Part shown: piece by piece, positions 12,221 through 20,504 of the stretch
How positions within the stretch are numbered: the first letter of the stretch is position 1
Layout: each line of letters opens with the position of its first letter
From: Atopobiaceae bacterium
Lineage (GTDB): Bacteria > Actinomycetota > Coriobacteriia > Coriobacteriales > Atopobiaceae
DNA length: 25,955 nucleotides
Direction: 5' to 3'
Assembly (NCBI GenBank): GCA_017460265.1
Contig: JAFUBJ010000117.1
Coordinates: 1-25,955, forward strand
The notes under the pieces: model-generated
The model's input: the letters and a program-made list of their open reading frames with translations, nothing else
Database searches by the model: none
What the model was told of the DNA's origin: nothing
Translations under genes and position numbers: made by a program

Positions 12221-12560
12221 GTGGCCGCCCGCGGTCTCGGCGACCGTGCTCTCTCCCGCAGACGGCGCGGCAGACCCCTTCGGCCACACGGCAGACGGCT
12301 GGGCCGAGGTCTGGCATGGCGAGGTAGTCCCGGCGCCCGCCACGGGCGCCGATGTCGAGGCGTCCAACCGCCCCGACGGCACGCGCGCAGACCTGACGCT
12401 GCACTTCCCGGAGTGTTGCGACGTCGCGCTCCGGGGATGCCGGGTGATGCTGGGCGCGCCCTACGGCGGCCCGTACGAGGTCATCGGGAACCCGATGCCC
12501 TACGGCAAGCCGCTCGTGGGGTACCGCATGCCCGCCGACGTGAGGATGGTGGAGGGCTGA
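12213..12560 (+). CDS. Head closure/stopper protein (putative)
   Basis: A 115-residue, strand-rich protein starting at ATG 12213. It has GWAEVWHGEVVPAPATGADVEASNRPDGTRADLTLHFPECC (about 29-69) and VMLGAPYGGPYEVIGNPMPYG (about 78-99). The position after the adaptor, the length and the beta-rich character fit the stopper that closes the head after packaging; sequence identity to a known stopper cannot be shown here. It ends in a TGATG overlap with the next gene. Confidence 0.55.
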   Translation: MSRWPPAVSATVLSPADGAADPFGHTADGWAEVWHGEVVPAPATGADVEASNRPDGTRADLTLHFPECCDVALRGCRVMLGAPYGGPYEVIGNPMPYGKPLVGYRMPADVRMVEG

Positions 12561-12817
12561 TGGCCGTGAGATACAAGCCGAGCGCAGTAGGCTCGACGCA
12601 GCTGCTCAACAGCCCGGAGATGATCGCGGGCATAGACGCCATCGTCCAGGGCATCGCGGCGCGCGCCAACGCGATGAACCATCACGGCGGCGAGTACGTC
12701 GCCGACACCCGGCCCGGCCGCAGGCGCTGCCACGGCATGGCCAAGACGGGAGACATCCACGCGATAGTCGACAACACGTACCACAACACGCTGCTCAAGG
12801 CGATGGGAGGCGGCTGA
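12560..12817 (+). CDS. HK97 gp10-like tail completion protein
   Basis: An 85-residue basic protein starting at ATG 12560. It has a short start (VRYKPSAVGSTQLLNS), a helix (PEMIAGIDAIVQGIAARANAM), then strands with VADTRPGRRRCHGMAKT and a C-terminal helix. This matches the HK97-gp10_like family, small tail proteins located between the stopper and the tail terminator. It is somewhat short for the family. Both ends overlap neighbours by single bases. Confidence 0.7.
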   Translation: MAVRYKPSAVGSTQLLNSPEMIAGIDAIVQGIAARANAMNHHGGEYVADTRPGRRRCHGMAKTGDIHAIVDNTYHNTLLKAMGGG

Positions 12818-13161
12818 TGGACGCAGAGGCGCATGTCATCGCATACCTGTCCGAGGCGCTCGGCGTGCGCGTGTCGGCGGACGTCCCGCCCGACAGGCCG
12901 GACGAGCTCGTCACCGTGGAGCAGCTGGGCGCCCAGTACGGCGACCACGCGCTCATCGGGCACCCGTCGCTCGCCATCCAGTCCTGGGCGCCGACGCGCT
13001 ACCGGGCTGCGGAGCTCGCCAGGGGCGTGCACGAGGCCATGATGGCCCTGCCGCTCGCCGGCGGCCCCGTCACGCACGTCTCGCCCTCGGGCCCCTACAA
13101 CTTCCCCACGAGGGAGCACCCCCGCTACCAGGCGGCGTACACCCTCACCACACACGAGTAA
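12817..13161 (+). CDS. Tail terminator-like protein
   Basis: A 114-residue protein starting at ATG 12817, overlapping the previous TGA. It opens with a helix (DAEAHVIAYLSEALGVRVSADVPPDRPDELVTVEQLG) and ends with strands (YNFPTREHPRYQAAYTLTTHE). The alpha/beta pattern with a conserved P-E/D-x-x-V-x-V-E segment near residues 28-36 is typical of tail terminators, which cap the tail tube and join it to the head. Position between the gp10-like gene and the major tail protein agrees. Confidence 0.7.
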   Translation: MDAEAHVIAYLSEALGVRVSADVPPDRPDELVTVEQLGAQYGDHALIGHPSLAIQSWAPTRYRAAELARGVHEAMMALPLAGGPVTHVSPSGPYNFPTREHPRYQAAYTLTTHE

Positions 13162-13174
13162 GGAGGCGGCCAAC

Positions 13175-13771
13175 ATGGCTACCAACGCATCCAAGGTCAA
13201 CATCGGCCTTGCCGACTACACGACGGGGGCGGTCACCCACGGCCCCGTCATCACCGGGAACATCCCCGACACCCTCGCCAAGGCCGAGACCGCCACGAGC
13301 GGCTTCGCCAAGAGCGGGTACTGCGACGAGGCCGGCCTGGAGATGTCGATGGACTACTCCACAAACGACCTCAAGGAGTGGAACGGCGCGACGGTGCGCA
13401 AGCTGCTCGAGTCCTTCGACGGCAGCTTCACGTTCAACCTCATGCAGGCGTTCTCCTACGAGGACGCGTGCATCGCCTTCGGCGAGGAGAACGTCACCAA
13501 GACCGCCGCGACCTCCACGAAGGGCGAGCAGCTCCACATCAAGGTGGGTGCGCACCTGCCCGAGCGCCAGGCGTGGTGCTTCAACATGAAGGACGGCGAC
13601 ACCGCCATGAAGGTGCTCGTCCCGTGCGGTCAGGTGACCTCGCTCGACTCCATCACCTTCGTGGCCAACGACGCCATCAAGCTCCCCGTCACGGTGAGCT
13701 GCTACGACGATGGCAGCGGCACGGGCGATTCCATCCACATCTACACCGACGACGGAAAGACGAGCGCCTAG
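13175..13771 (+). CDS. Major tail protein
   Basis: A 198-residue, strand-rich protein starting at ATG 13175 after AAGGAGG. It starts with KVNIGLADYTTGAVTHGP and has KSGYCDEAGLEMSMDYSTNDLKEWNGATVRKLLESFDGSFTFNLMQA (about 48-92), where the EW-G-x-x-V segment is typical of siphovirus tube proteins. It forms the stacked rings of the tail tube. Placement directly before the frameshifted chaperone pair and tape measure is canonical. The C-terminus is short with no extra Ig-like domain. Confidence 0.88.
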   Translation: MATNASKVNIGLADYTTGAVTHGPVITGNIPDTLAKAETATSGFAKSGYCDEAGLEMSMDYSTNDLKEWNGATVRKLLESFDGSFTFNLMQAFSYEDACIAFGEENVTKTAATSTKGEQLHIKVGAHLPERQAWCFNMKDGDTAMKVLVPCGQVTSLDSITFVANDAIKLPVTVSCYDDGSGTGDSIHIYTDDGKTSA

Positions 13772-13792
13772 CGCACTTGGAGGGGATGCCGG

Positions 13793-14110
13793 ATGTTCGA
13801 GTTAGGGAACAGGGACCAGTACATCGAGGTTCTGGTGCAGGGCGAGGACGAGCCGCGCCGGCTGCCGCTCGCCGGATCGATGTCGGTGAGCGATGGCATG
13901 GCGTTCGCCAAGGTCGACCGACTGCCGAAGGCGAAGAGGGACGAGGCGATGATGGACATCATCCTCGAGTTCTTCCGCAAGCACCTCGGCGACGACGTCG
14001 TCGACTCCATGAGCATGTCCGACTTCGAGGCCCTCGCCGAGGTTTGGCAGGGGGCGTCGGACGGGGAAGGCGTCGGCGCGGGGGAATCGCAAGCCTCGCC
14101 GCAGTCATAG
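13793..14110 (+). CDS. Tail assembly chaperone, short form (G)
   Basis: A 105-residue acidic protein starting at ATG 13793 after TTGGAGGGG. It has LPLAGSMSVSDGMAFAKVDRL (about 24-44), then a helical part (DEAMMDIILEFFRKHLGDDVVDSM) and a low-complexity Gly/Ser/Glu end. Proteins like this coat the tape measure during tail assembly. A second reading frame, offset by -1, continues the coding sequence past this stop (see the next entry). The low-complexity end contains the likely slip site GGGGGAA at 14080-14086. Confidence 0.75.
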   Translation: MFELGNRDQYIEVLVQGEDEPRRLPLAGSMSVSDGMAFAKVDRLPKAKRDEAMMDIILEFFRKHLGDDVVDSMSMSDFEALAEVWQGASDGEGVGAGESQASPQS

Positions 14111-14544
14111 CAGACCACGGCGGGGCGCTCGAGCACGACCTCATGCGCATGACCCGCTTCACGCTGGACGACCTGGGAGGGGCGCTCTCTTGGAGGGCGC
14201 TCCTCCACTTCGTGCGCTACCTGGGCGGGGAATCCGCCCTCAAGCGCGAGGTGGATCCACCGGGCGAGGAGGAGCAGTGGGCGTCGGGCGCGCTCGTGGC
14301 ACCGCTGCTCGCGGACGTCATCGACGCCATCAACTGGTTCAACTGGTCGTTCATCGCTGCCAACTCGAAGAAGGGCCGCAAGCCGAAGCGGCCGAAGCCC
14401 GTGCGCAGGCCGTGGCTCACCGACGAGCAGCTCGGCGTCCGACGCGTCGGGCGGGGAGGGATCCCCGTCCAGGACTTCGACGCCTGGTGGGAGTCCCGCA
14501 TGAGCAAGGCACGAAAGCGCTCCAGGAAGAGGAAGGGGGCATAG
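13793..14544 (+). CDS. Tail assembly chaperone, long frameshift form (GT)
   Basis: Two overlapping frames join by a -1 shift. The first frame (from 13793) reads through GCG GGG GAA. At G-GGG-GAA (14080-14086) the Gly tRNA can re-pair one base back, giving GGA ATC GCA and entering the frame that runs to TAG 14542-14544. That frame holds a well-behaved protein segment of about 153 residues (ALEHDLMRMTRFTLDDLGG, then WLTDEQLGVRRVGRGG, ending in a Lys/Arg-rich tail) but no good start with a ribosome site of its own. The fused product would be about 250 residues. The G/GT arrangement is near-universal in siphoviruses. The exact slip base is inferred; nearby G runs could also serve. Confidence 0.75.
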
Positions 14545-14545
14545 C

Positions 14546-17542
14546 ATGGCAATCGAGCTGGGCCATGCCTACGTGACCATCATCCCTGAGATGAAGGGCG
14601 CCCACGCCAAGATCGCCTCCGAGCTGGGCGACGAGTCGCTCGGCCGGGAGGTGGGCACCCGCATCGGCCGCGGCATCACGTCGGGCGTCACCACGAGCGC
14701 GGGGACGCTCCCTGCGGTCTTCGCGGGGATAGCCTCGAAGTCGGCCGCGACGTTCCAGCGCGCCTTCTCGAAGGTGGCATCGGCGTCATCGAAGGCGTTC
14801 GAGCCGCTCGTGAGCGAGTCCAGGCGCGTCTCCGACAGCGTCGCCCTCAACGTATGGCAGGGGCTCGACGGCGCGGCCAAGTCGGTCGCGAGCGCGTTCA
14901 GGGGCGTCGGTGCATCCATCAAGTCGAACTTCTCGACGTCGATCGCGGCCAATGCGTTCCGGCCGCTCGCCGAATCCGCAAGGTCGGCGATGTCATCCAT
15001 CTCGCAGACCTTCTCCTCCGCGGGCTCGCGCATCAAGTCGGCGTTCGCGAGCGCCACGGGAGCGGTCACGGGCGTGGTTCGCGGAATCGGCCTCGCGGTG
15101 TCAAACGCGCTTCCCAAGCCCTTCAAGCAGGCGGCGCAGAAGCTCCCCGATGCGTTCAAGTCGGCATCGGGCAAGGTCGGCTCGGTCATCCAGGGCATAG
15201 GCTCCAAGATCAAGTCGATACTATCGCGCTCGGGCTCGGAGGGCGGCCAGGCGGCGGGCTCCGCCATCGCGCAGGGAATCTCCGCGAAGGCAGTGGCCAT
15301 CGGCAACATCCTCTCGGGAATCGCCTCGAAGGCGTTCTCGGCGCTCGGCGACACGATCTCCAACGGCATATCGCGCTCCGACACCCTCAACTCTTTCAAG
15401 CGAACCATGGAGACGATGGGGGAGACCGGCGCGCAGGCTTCCATCGACAAGATCAAGGGCGGACTCGACGGCCTGCCCACCTCCACGGCCGAGCTCGCCG
15501 CGTTCGTCGGCCAGGTCAAGGCCACTGGGCAGTCGCTCGAGCGCTCGACCGACATCGGGCTTGCGTTCAACAACGCGATGCTCGCGGGCGGCCAGGGGGC
15601 GGAGGCCGTGGCCAACGCCCAGGAGGGCTACCGCTCCATCCTGGTGAAGGGCAAAGCAGACCAGGAGCAGTGGCTGCGCATGGTGGACGCCGCGCCCGAC
15701 TCGATGCGCCAGCTCGCCGAGTCGATGCTCGGCGCGGGCAAGAACCAGGAGGATCTGCGCAAGGCCATCAACGACGGCACCATATCGCTCGACGACTTCA
15801 ACTCCGCGCTCATCGGGCTCAACGAGGGCGCGGGCGGCTTCGCCGAGCAGGCGCTCTCGGCAACGGGCGGCATCGAGACCTCGATGGGGCTCATACAGAG
15901 CCGCCTGGGACAGCAGTGGTACAAGATCATCGACGCCATCGGCGGCGAGAGGATAGCGGGAGCCATCAACGCCGTCACCTCTAAGTTCAACTACTTCGGC
16001 GACGTGGCGGTCGAGGCCGTCAAGGGCATCATGGAGGGCTTCGACCTGCAGGCCCTCGCCGACGGCTTCTCCTGGCTGCCGAAGACCGCCGACGATTGGA
16101 AGGCGGCGCTGGCCCCCGCTCGCGAGATGGCCAAGGTGCTCGGGGCCGGGTTCGGCCAGGGAGCATCGCAGGTGCTCGCGTCCATCGGCGACTACATGGG
16201 CAGGCTCGGCGCGACCATATCGGACGTCGCCGCCAAGCTGTCCGGGCCCTTCGGCGGCGCTCTGTCCATGGTGGGCGGCTGGGTCTCCGGCATCGCCTCG
16301 ACCGTGGGCGAGCTGCTGCTCTCGGCCATCCGGGGCGTGGGCGACTGGCTCGCCGCCAACGCGCCGATGCTGGGCGAGATAGGCTCCAAGATAGGTGAGA
16401 TAGGCTCCAAGATAGGCGGCCTTCTCGTCTCCGCGATCCAGACGGTCGCGCCGATAGTGGCCAACATCGCCTCCGCGCTGCTGCCAGTGCTCTCGGCCGC
16501 GCTCGACGCGGTCTCAGGCGCGGTCGACTTCCTCGTCGGGCTGTGGGATCTGCTGGTGGCCGCGCTCACGCCGGTCATGGAGGCGCTCGCCCCCGTCGGC
16601 GAGGCGCTCCTCGACATCGCGGAAGGGGCGCTCAAGACGCTCGGGGACGCTCTCTCGGGGGCCGGCGAGTGGTTCGAGGGCTTCAAGGAGACGGCCACGG
16701 ACGCCATCCAGGGCCTGCTCGACTTCGTGCAGCCCGCCATCGACCTGCTCAACAGCGTGCTGGGAGGCATCGGCGACTTCGTGAAGGACCCGGTGGGGAC
16801 GATCCAGCGCGGCGCCGAGTCGATCGCGGGCGCCTTCAAGGGCGCGAGCGACGGCGTCGGCAAGTCGAGCAAGAGCATGGCGACGTCGGCCTCGCAGCAA
16901 TCCAGGACGATGCAGGACAGCGTGACGCAGAGCGCATCGCGCGCGTCGACCGGCGCGCAGAGGTCGTGGTCGCAGATGGCGGGCGTGGCCGAGAGCAAGT
17001 TCGAGTCGATGCGCTCGACCGTGTCCTCCAAGTCGCAGAGCGCGGCGAGCTCTGTCCAGGCGAGCGCGAGCAGGGCGGTGAGCGCCTGGGGCAGGAGCGC
17101 GACGATGAGCCTCAAGGCCGACACGAGCGCGGCCAACGCCGCGATGCAGAACTTCAAGAGCTACTGGGCCAACCAGTCGGTGACAATCAAGGCCCGCGTC
17201 TCGGCCGACCTGTCGAGCACCGCCCACGGCAAGAACGGCACCATGGCCGCGGGCGGCGTGATACGGCACGCGGACGGGTTCATCGCCAACAGGCGCGGCC
17301 CCGGGGTGGCGCTGCCGCCCACCCACATCGTGGGCGAGGCTGGCGCGGAGGCGGTTATCCCGCTCACCAACAGGCGCTACGTCGCGCCGTTCGCGAAGAC
17401 GGTCGCCGACTTCGTCGAGCCCGGGGGCTCGACGCTCAACCAGACGAACAACTACCACATCTACGAGCGCGATGATGCCTACGCCACCGCCGCCATCTTC
17501 GGCAGGCGCTCGGCTCGCGCGGCCATGGGGGTGATCGGATGA
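14546..17542 (+). CDS. Tape measure protein
   Basis: A 998-residue protein, the longest of the tail tube genes. It opens with ELGHAYVTIIPEMKGAHAKI, has repeated Ser/Ala/Lys helices with recurring FKSA/SAFRGVG/IKSNF units (about 50-250), and a tape-measure core with AGGQGAEAVANAQEGYRSILVKGKADQEQWLRMVDAAP (about 350-387). Hydrophobic stretches follow (about 545-690), as does a Ser-rich region. It ends with HADGFIANRRGPG and HIVGEAGAEAVIPLTNRRYVAPFA, a common tape-measure ending. It sets tail length; at roughly 1.5 angstrom per residue it implies a tail near 150 nm. A 21-base tandem duplication near 16376 repeats EIGSKIG. Start ATG 14546 follows the GT stop by one base, with GGAAGGGGG upstream. 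Confidence 0.92.
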   Translation: MAIELGHAYVTIIPEMKGAHAKIASELGDESLGREVGTRIGRGITSGVTTSAGTLPAVFAGIASKSAATFQRAFSKVASASSKAFEPLVSESRRVSDSVALNVWQGLDGAAKSVASAFRGVGASIKSNFSTSIAANAFRPLAESARSAMSSISQTFSSAGSRIKSAFASATGAVTGVVRGIGLAVSNALPKPFKQAAQKLPDAFKSASGKVGSVIQGIGSKIKSILSRSGSEGGQAAGSAIAQGISAKAVAIGNILSGIASKAFSALGDTISNGISRSDTLNSFKRTMETMGETGAQASIDKIKGGLDGLPTSTAELAAFVGQVKATGQSLERSTDIGLAFNNAMLAGGQGAEAVANAQEGYRSILVKGKADQEQWLRMVDAAPDSMRQLAESMLGAGKNQEDLRKAINDGTISLDDFNSALIGLNEGAGGFAEQALSATGGIETSMGLIQSRLGQQWYKIIDAIGGERIAGAINAVTSKFNYFGDVAVEAVKGIMEGFDLQALADGFSWLPKTADDWKAALAPAREMAKVLGAGFGQGASQVLASIGDYMGRLGATISDVAAKLSGPFGGALSMVGGWVSGIASTVGELLLSAIRGVGDWLAANAPMLGEIGSKIGEIGSKIGGLLVSAIQTVAPIVANIASALLPVLSAALDAVSGAVDFLVGLWDLLVAALTPVMEALAPVGEALLDIAEGALKTLGDALSGAGEWFEGFKETATDAIQGLLDFVQPAIDLLNSVLGGIGDFVKDPVGTIQRGAESIAGAFKGASDGVGKSSKSMATSASQQSRTMQDSVTQSASRASTGAQRSWSQMAGVAESKFESMRSTVSSKSQSAASSVQASASRAVSAWGRSATMSLKADTSAANAAMQNFKSYWANQSVTIKARVSADLSSTAHGKNGTMAAGGVIRHADGFIANRRGPGVALPPTHIVGEAGAEAVIPLTNRRYVAPFAKTVADFVEPGGSTLNQTNNYHIYERDDAYATAAIFGRRSARAAMGVIG

Positions 17543-18414
17543 GGACGCCCGCCAGGATGGAGCTGCGCGGCCGCGATGGCCTCGTGACGCTGCACTCGGG
17601 CGGCATCGACTCGGGGCTCGCCATCTCCGACGGTGGCATAGAGGGCTGGTACTCCACGCCCGACCCCAAGGTCGAGCTCGTCGAGCGGCAGTCGGGCGAC
17701 GGCGCCCATGCGGTCCCCGACGATGCGGTCCTGTACGCGGCGCGCGTCATCTCCGTCGGCATCCACGCCATAGGCGGAGATTCCGGGCGCGATGCCACGC
17801 TCGCCCTCATGGCGGAGCTGGGCAAGCTCGCACATCAGAACGTGCAGGCCAGGCTCGTCGACTCCGAGGGCGACACCTTCGCCAGGGGCTTCCTCTCGGT
17901 CGAGTGGGACGCCGGCGCGCGCCACGAGGAGGCGGCATCGGGCTCGCTCACGATAACGTGCGCCGACAACCGGCGCTACTCGAGCTCGCCCAGGACGGCG
18001 TACCTGACGCCATCGGCCACCGACTCGGGAGGGCTGCTCTACGACGATGGCGCGGCCTACCTGCTCTCGCCGGTGCAGTTCGGGGGAGAGGCCCCCACGT
18101 CGAACGCCTGCACCGTCTCGAACTCCGGGACCTCCGCCGCATACCCGACCATCACGGCCTCGGGCAGCTTCCCGCGGGGCATCAGGCTCTCCGGGCCATG
18201 GGGCGAGCTCTCATATCCGCAGGCCATCGGCAGCGGGGCCCCGCTCGTGCTCGACTGCCTGACGCGCACGGCGTCCGTGCTCGGGGTCGACGTGACCCGA
18301 GCGCTCTCCAAGCGCGACTTCCCGGCCGTCCCGGCTGGCGGATCGTGCTCGATCAACCTGCTCGCCTCCGGCACCGGTACGGTCGCCGTAGAGGTGCGCG
18401 ACACCTACGTATAA
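17539..18414 (+). CDS. Distal tail protein (Dit-like)
   Basis: A 291-residue, strand-rich protein starting at ATG 17539 in an ATGA overlap with the tape measure. The N-terminal half has LSISDGG-like turns, DPKVELVERQSGDGAHAV and ARVISVGIHAIGGD, typical of Dit N-domains; LAHQNVQARLVDSEGDTFARGFLSVEW and LTITCADNRRYSS mark the end of that domain. The C-terminal half (about 175-291) is a beta domain with NSGTSAAYPTITASG, a pattern seen in the galectin-like part of Dit proteins. It forms the ring that joins the tube to the tail tip. Confidence 0.8.
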   Translation: MRTPARMELRGRDGLVTLHSGGIDSGLAISDGGIEGWYSTPDPKVELVERQSGDGAHAVPDDAVLYAARVISVGIHAIGGDSGRDATLALMAELGKLAHQNVQARLVDSEGDTFARGFLSVEWDAGARHEEAASGSLTITCADNRRYSSSPRTAYLTPSATDSGGLLYDDGAAYLLSPVQFGGEAPTSNACTVSNSGTSAAYPTITASGSFPRGIRLSGPWGELSYPQAIGSGAPLVLDCLTRTASVLGVDVTRALSKRDFPAVPAGGSCSINLLASGTGTVAVEVRDTYV

Positions 18415-18423
18415 GGAGGGACG

Positions 18424-19308
18424 ATGGCAGACTCCTCTGTCGCATTCGGCGTGCGCAACGTCGACACGGTGGGCACCACGGACGTGGCGCTCCGCAAGAT
18501 CTTCGGGGCGCTCTACCCGACCAAGGGGATCATCAGCGGATGCGCCGTCAGCGGGCGCTCCAACCTGGCGTACAACGTCGCCGAGGGCGTCGTCTCGTGC
18601 TCGAAGGGCGCTTCGGACGGCTCGACCCTTGCATGGGTGCCCGCAGGCACCACGCCGGCCGTCGCCGCCAACTCGAGCTCATACGCTCGGCTCGACGCCG
18701 TGTGGGTTGAGGCGCACGACGCCACCCAGGGCGATGCGGACAACCTGGTCACGCTCGGCGTGACCCAGGGCACCGCCGCCGCGAGCCCCGCGGTTCCGAC
18801 GATCCCGACCGGCGCGACGCTGCTCGCGGTGATGAGCATGCCGGCGGGGGCGACGAAGACATCGAGCGCGAGCGTCAGCTCCAAGGGTGTCGGGGCCATC
18901 CCATACGGCTCGAGCCTCGGCGTGCTCGTCGACAAGACCGACACCGCCAACCAGTCCGTCCTGCCCGCCAGCGAGTACGACTACGCGGCCGGCACGTTCA
19001 CGCTGCCGACCAAGCGCATGGTCGACATCAAGCAGACCTTCACGCTGCTGTGCGGCTCGCAGGAATCATCGGCCTACGCACGAGTGCTCATAGACGGCAC
19101 GCAGGTGTGGCAGGGCGAGGTCCACGTCTTCCCATCCTTCGCCACCTCTCAGTATTTCGAGGCTTCCGTAGAGCTGGAGGCGGGAACCCACTCCATCCAG
19201 GCCAAGCTGAAGCGCGGAGTGCGCGGCGATACCGTCAAGCGGTACTGGAGCAAGAGCGGATGGGCCGGCCAGCATCTCCAGGTGGTGGACGCCGGAGCGG
19301 TGACGTAG
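18424..19308 (+). CDS. Tail tip/baseplate protein (putative)
   Basis: A 294-residue protein starting at ATG 18424 after AAGGAGGGACG. The N-terminal part (IFGALYPTKGIISGCAVSGRSNLAYNVAEGVVSCSKG, about 26-62) looks like the N-domains of short tail proteins that begin with a GVISG/G-x-x-V core. Residues about 95-155 include DNLVTLGVTQGTAAASPAVPTIPTGATLLAVMSMP, as in minor tail proteins of actinobacterial phages. The C-terminal 90 residues are a beta domain with VLIDGTQVWQGEVHVFP and a stabilised end. It probably sits at the tail tip; its exact role cannot be read from sequence. Confidence 0.6.
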   Translation: MADSSVAFGVRNVDTVGTTDVALRKIFGALYPTKGIISGCAVSGRSNLAYNVAEGVVSCSKGASDGSTLAWVPAGTTPAVAANSSSYARLDAVWVEAHDATQGDADNLVTLGVTQGTAAASPAVPTIPTGATLLAVMSMPAGATKTSSASVSSKGVGAIPYGSSLGVLVDKTDTANQSVLPASEYDYAAGTFTLPTKRMVDIKQTFTLLCGSQESSAYARVLIDGTQVWQGEVHVFPSFATSQYFEASVELEAGTHSIQAKLKRGVRGDTVKRYWSKSGWAGQHLQVVDAGAVT

Positions 19309-19310
19309 CC

Positions 19311-20504
19311 ATGTGGCGCTGCTACACGATGGACACGATGAGCGGCGCGCTCGGGGTTCCCATCGACATACCGTCGATGGGCTGGACGGTGTCCATCTCC
19401 GACTGCTCGCTCTCGACCACGCGCGACAAGGGCGTCGCGGGGTACACCTCAGGCGGGCTCGAGCTGCCATGGACGGCGGTCCCGGGCGCGAGCCGCGAGG
19501 CAAGGGCGCGCGAGCTGGCGAGCATGCGCAGGTCGATCGTGCTCATGTGGGAGGAGGGCGGGGAGCGCATCCCCGTCGTGGTCGGGGCAATCGGGCCGAG
19601 AGTTGACCGATGGCTCGACACCTCATTCGAGCTGGTGAGCATGCTCGACCTGCTGGACATGCGCATCCTGGTGGACGAGGGCTCATTCGGCAAGGGGAGC
19701 CCCACAGGAACCACGACCAAGGACATCGCCTACAGGTCGATGTCGCTGCGCGGAATCGCCTCGGACATGGGGAGGCGCTGCACTGACAGCAAGCCGGGCG
19801 GGACGCTGCCCATCGACTGGACGTACGTCGGCGAGACCGGCAGGCACGACCGCACCTACTACGGCTACAACGTCTCGAACAACTCCCTCGCGAAGCTCCT
19901 GGAGGAGATCACGAACGTCCAGGGTGGCCCCGATATGCAGCTGAGACCCTACCTGGCGGACGAGACCCACGTCAGGCATAGGCTCGAGATGGGGACGGAC
20001 GCCCATCCCGCGCTCGACCAGGCGGGCGTCGTGCAGACGCTCACCAGCTTCCCCGGAGGCGGCACGCTCGAGAACGTCGAGGTGGCGCACCTGGGCCCGG
20101 TCATGCGGGTCTACGGCTACGGAGCGGGCCAGGACAAGGCCATGCTCTGCTCGCTCGCCGAGGACAGGACGCTCCTCGAGCAGCGCGACCCGTGGCCGCT
20201 CGTCGAGGAGGCGCATGGGTTCACCGACGACTCCAACCTCGATCTGCTCTCGAGGCACTCCCGCGCGAGGCTGGCGGCGAGCTCGAGGCCGGTCTGCCAG
20301 GTGTCGGGCGACATCTGGCTCGATGATGCGCGCACGCCGGGGCTCTCCGACTTCTGGCCAGGGCAGCTCGTCAACGTCGCGATCGAGGGGCACCCGGGGC
20401 TTCCCGACGGCTCCTACGAGATGCGGCTCATGGAGATGAGCGGCGACCAGTCCTCGCAGGCGAGGCTGACCTTCGACGTGATGCCCGACCCATGGGAGGC
20501 ATAG
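19311..20504 (+). CDS. Tail-associated hub protein (Gp37-like)
   Basis: A 397-residue protein starting at ATG 19311, two bases after the previous stop. The order GWTVSISDCSLSTT, then RSIVLMWEEGGERIPVVVGAIGPR, SFELVSMLDLLDMRIL and a C-terminal domain with DDARTPGLSDFWPGQLVNVAIEGHPGLPDGSYEMRLMEMSGD fits siphovirus Gp37-like/minor tail hub proteins that follow Dit. The last 60 residues resemble the end domain of baseplate hubs (an OB-like fold with W-P-G-Q-x-V). It likely forms the hub from which the fibre projects. The open frame from 19050 would begin inside the preceding gene and is rejected. Confidence 0.65.
   Translation: MWRCYTMDTMSGALGVPIDIPSMGWTVSISDCSLSTTRDKGVAGYTSGGLELPWTAVPGASREARARELASMRRSIVLMWEEGGERIPVVVGAIGPRVDRWLDTSFELVSMLDLLDMRILVDEGSFGKGSPTGTTTKDIAYRSMSLRGIASDMGRRCTDSKPGGTLPIDWTYVGETGRHDRTYYGYNVSNNSLAKLLEEITNVQGGPDMQLRPYLADETHVRHRLEMGTDAHPALDQAGVVQTLTSFPGGGTLENVEVAHLGPVMRVYGYGAGQDKAMLCSLAEDRTLLEQRDPWPLVEEAHGFTDDSNLDLLSRHSRARLAASSRPVCQVSGDIWLDDARTPGLSDFWPGQLVNVAIEGHPGLPDGSYEMRLMEMSGDQSSQARLTFDVMPDPWEA

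Noticed and set aside
14050..14056. GGGGGCG as the main frameshift site
   Set aside because: After a -1 step the A-site codon GCG would have to pair as GGC, which is poor; the later G-GGG-GAA is more plausible.
14569..15615. A 348-residue minus-strand frame opposite the tape measure
   Set aside because: It mirrors the Ala/Ser-rich tape-measure codons, lacks a ribosome site and has no domain pattern.
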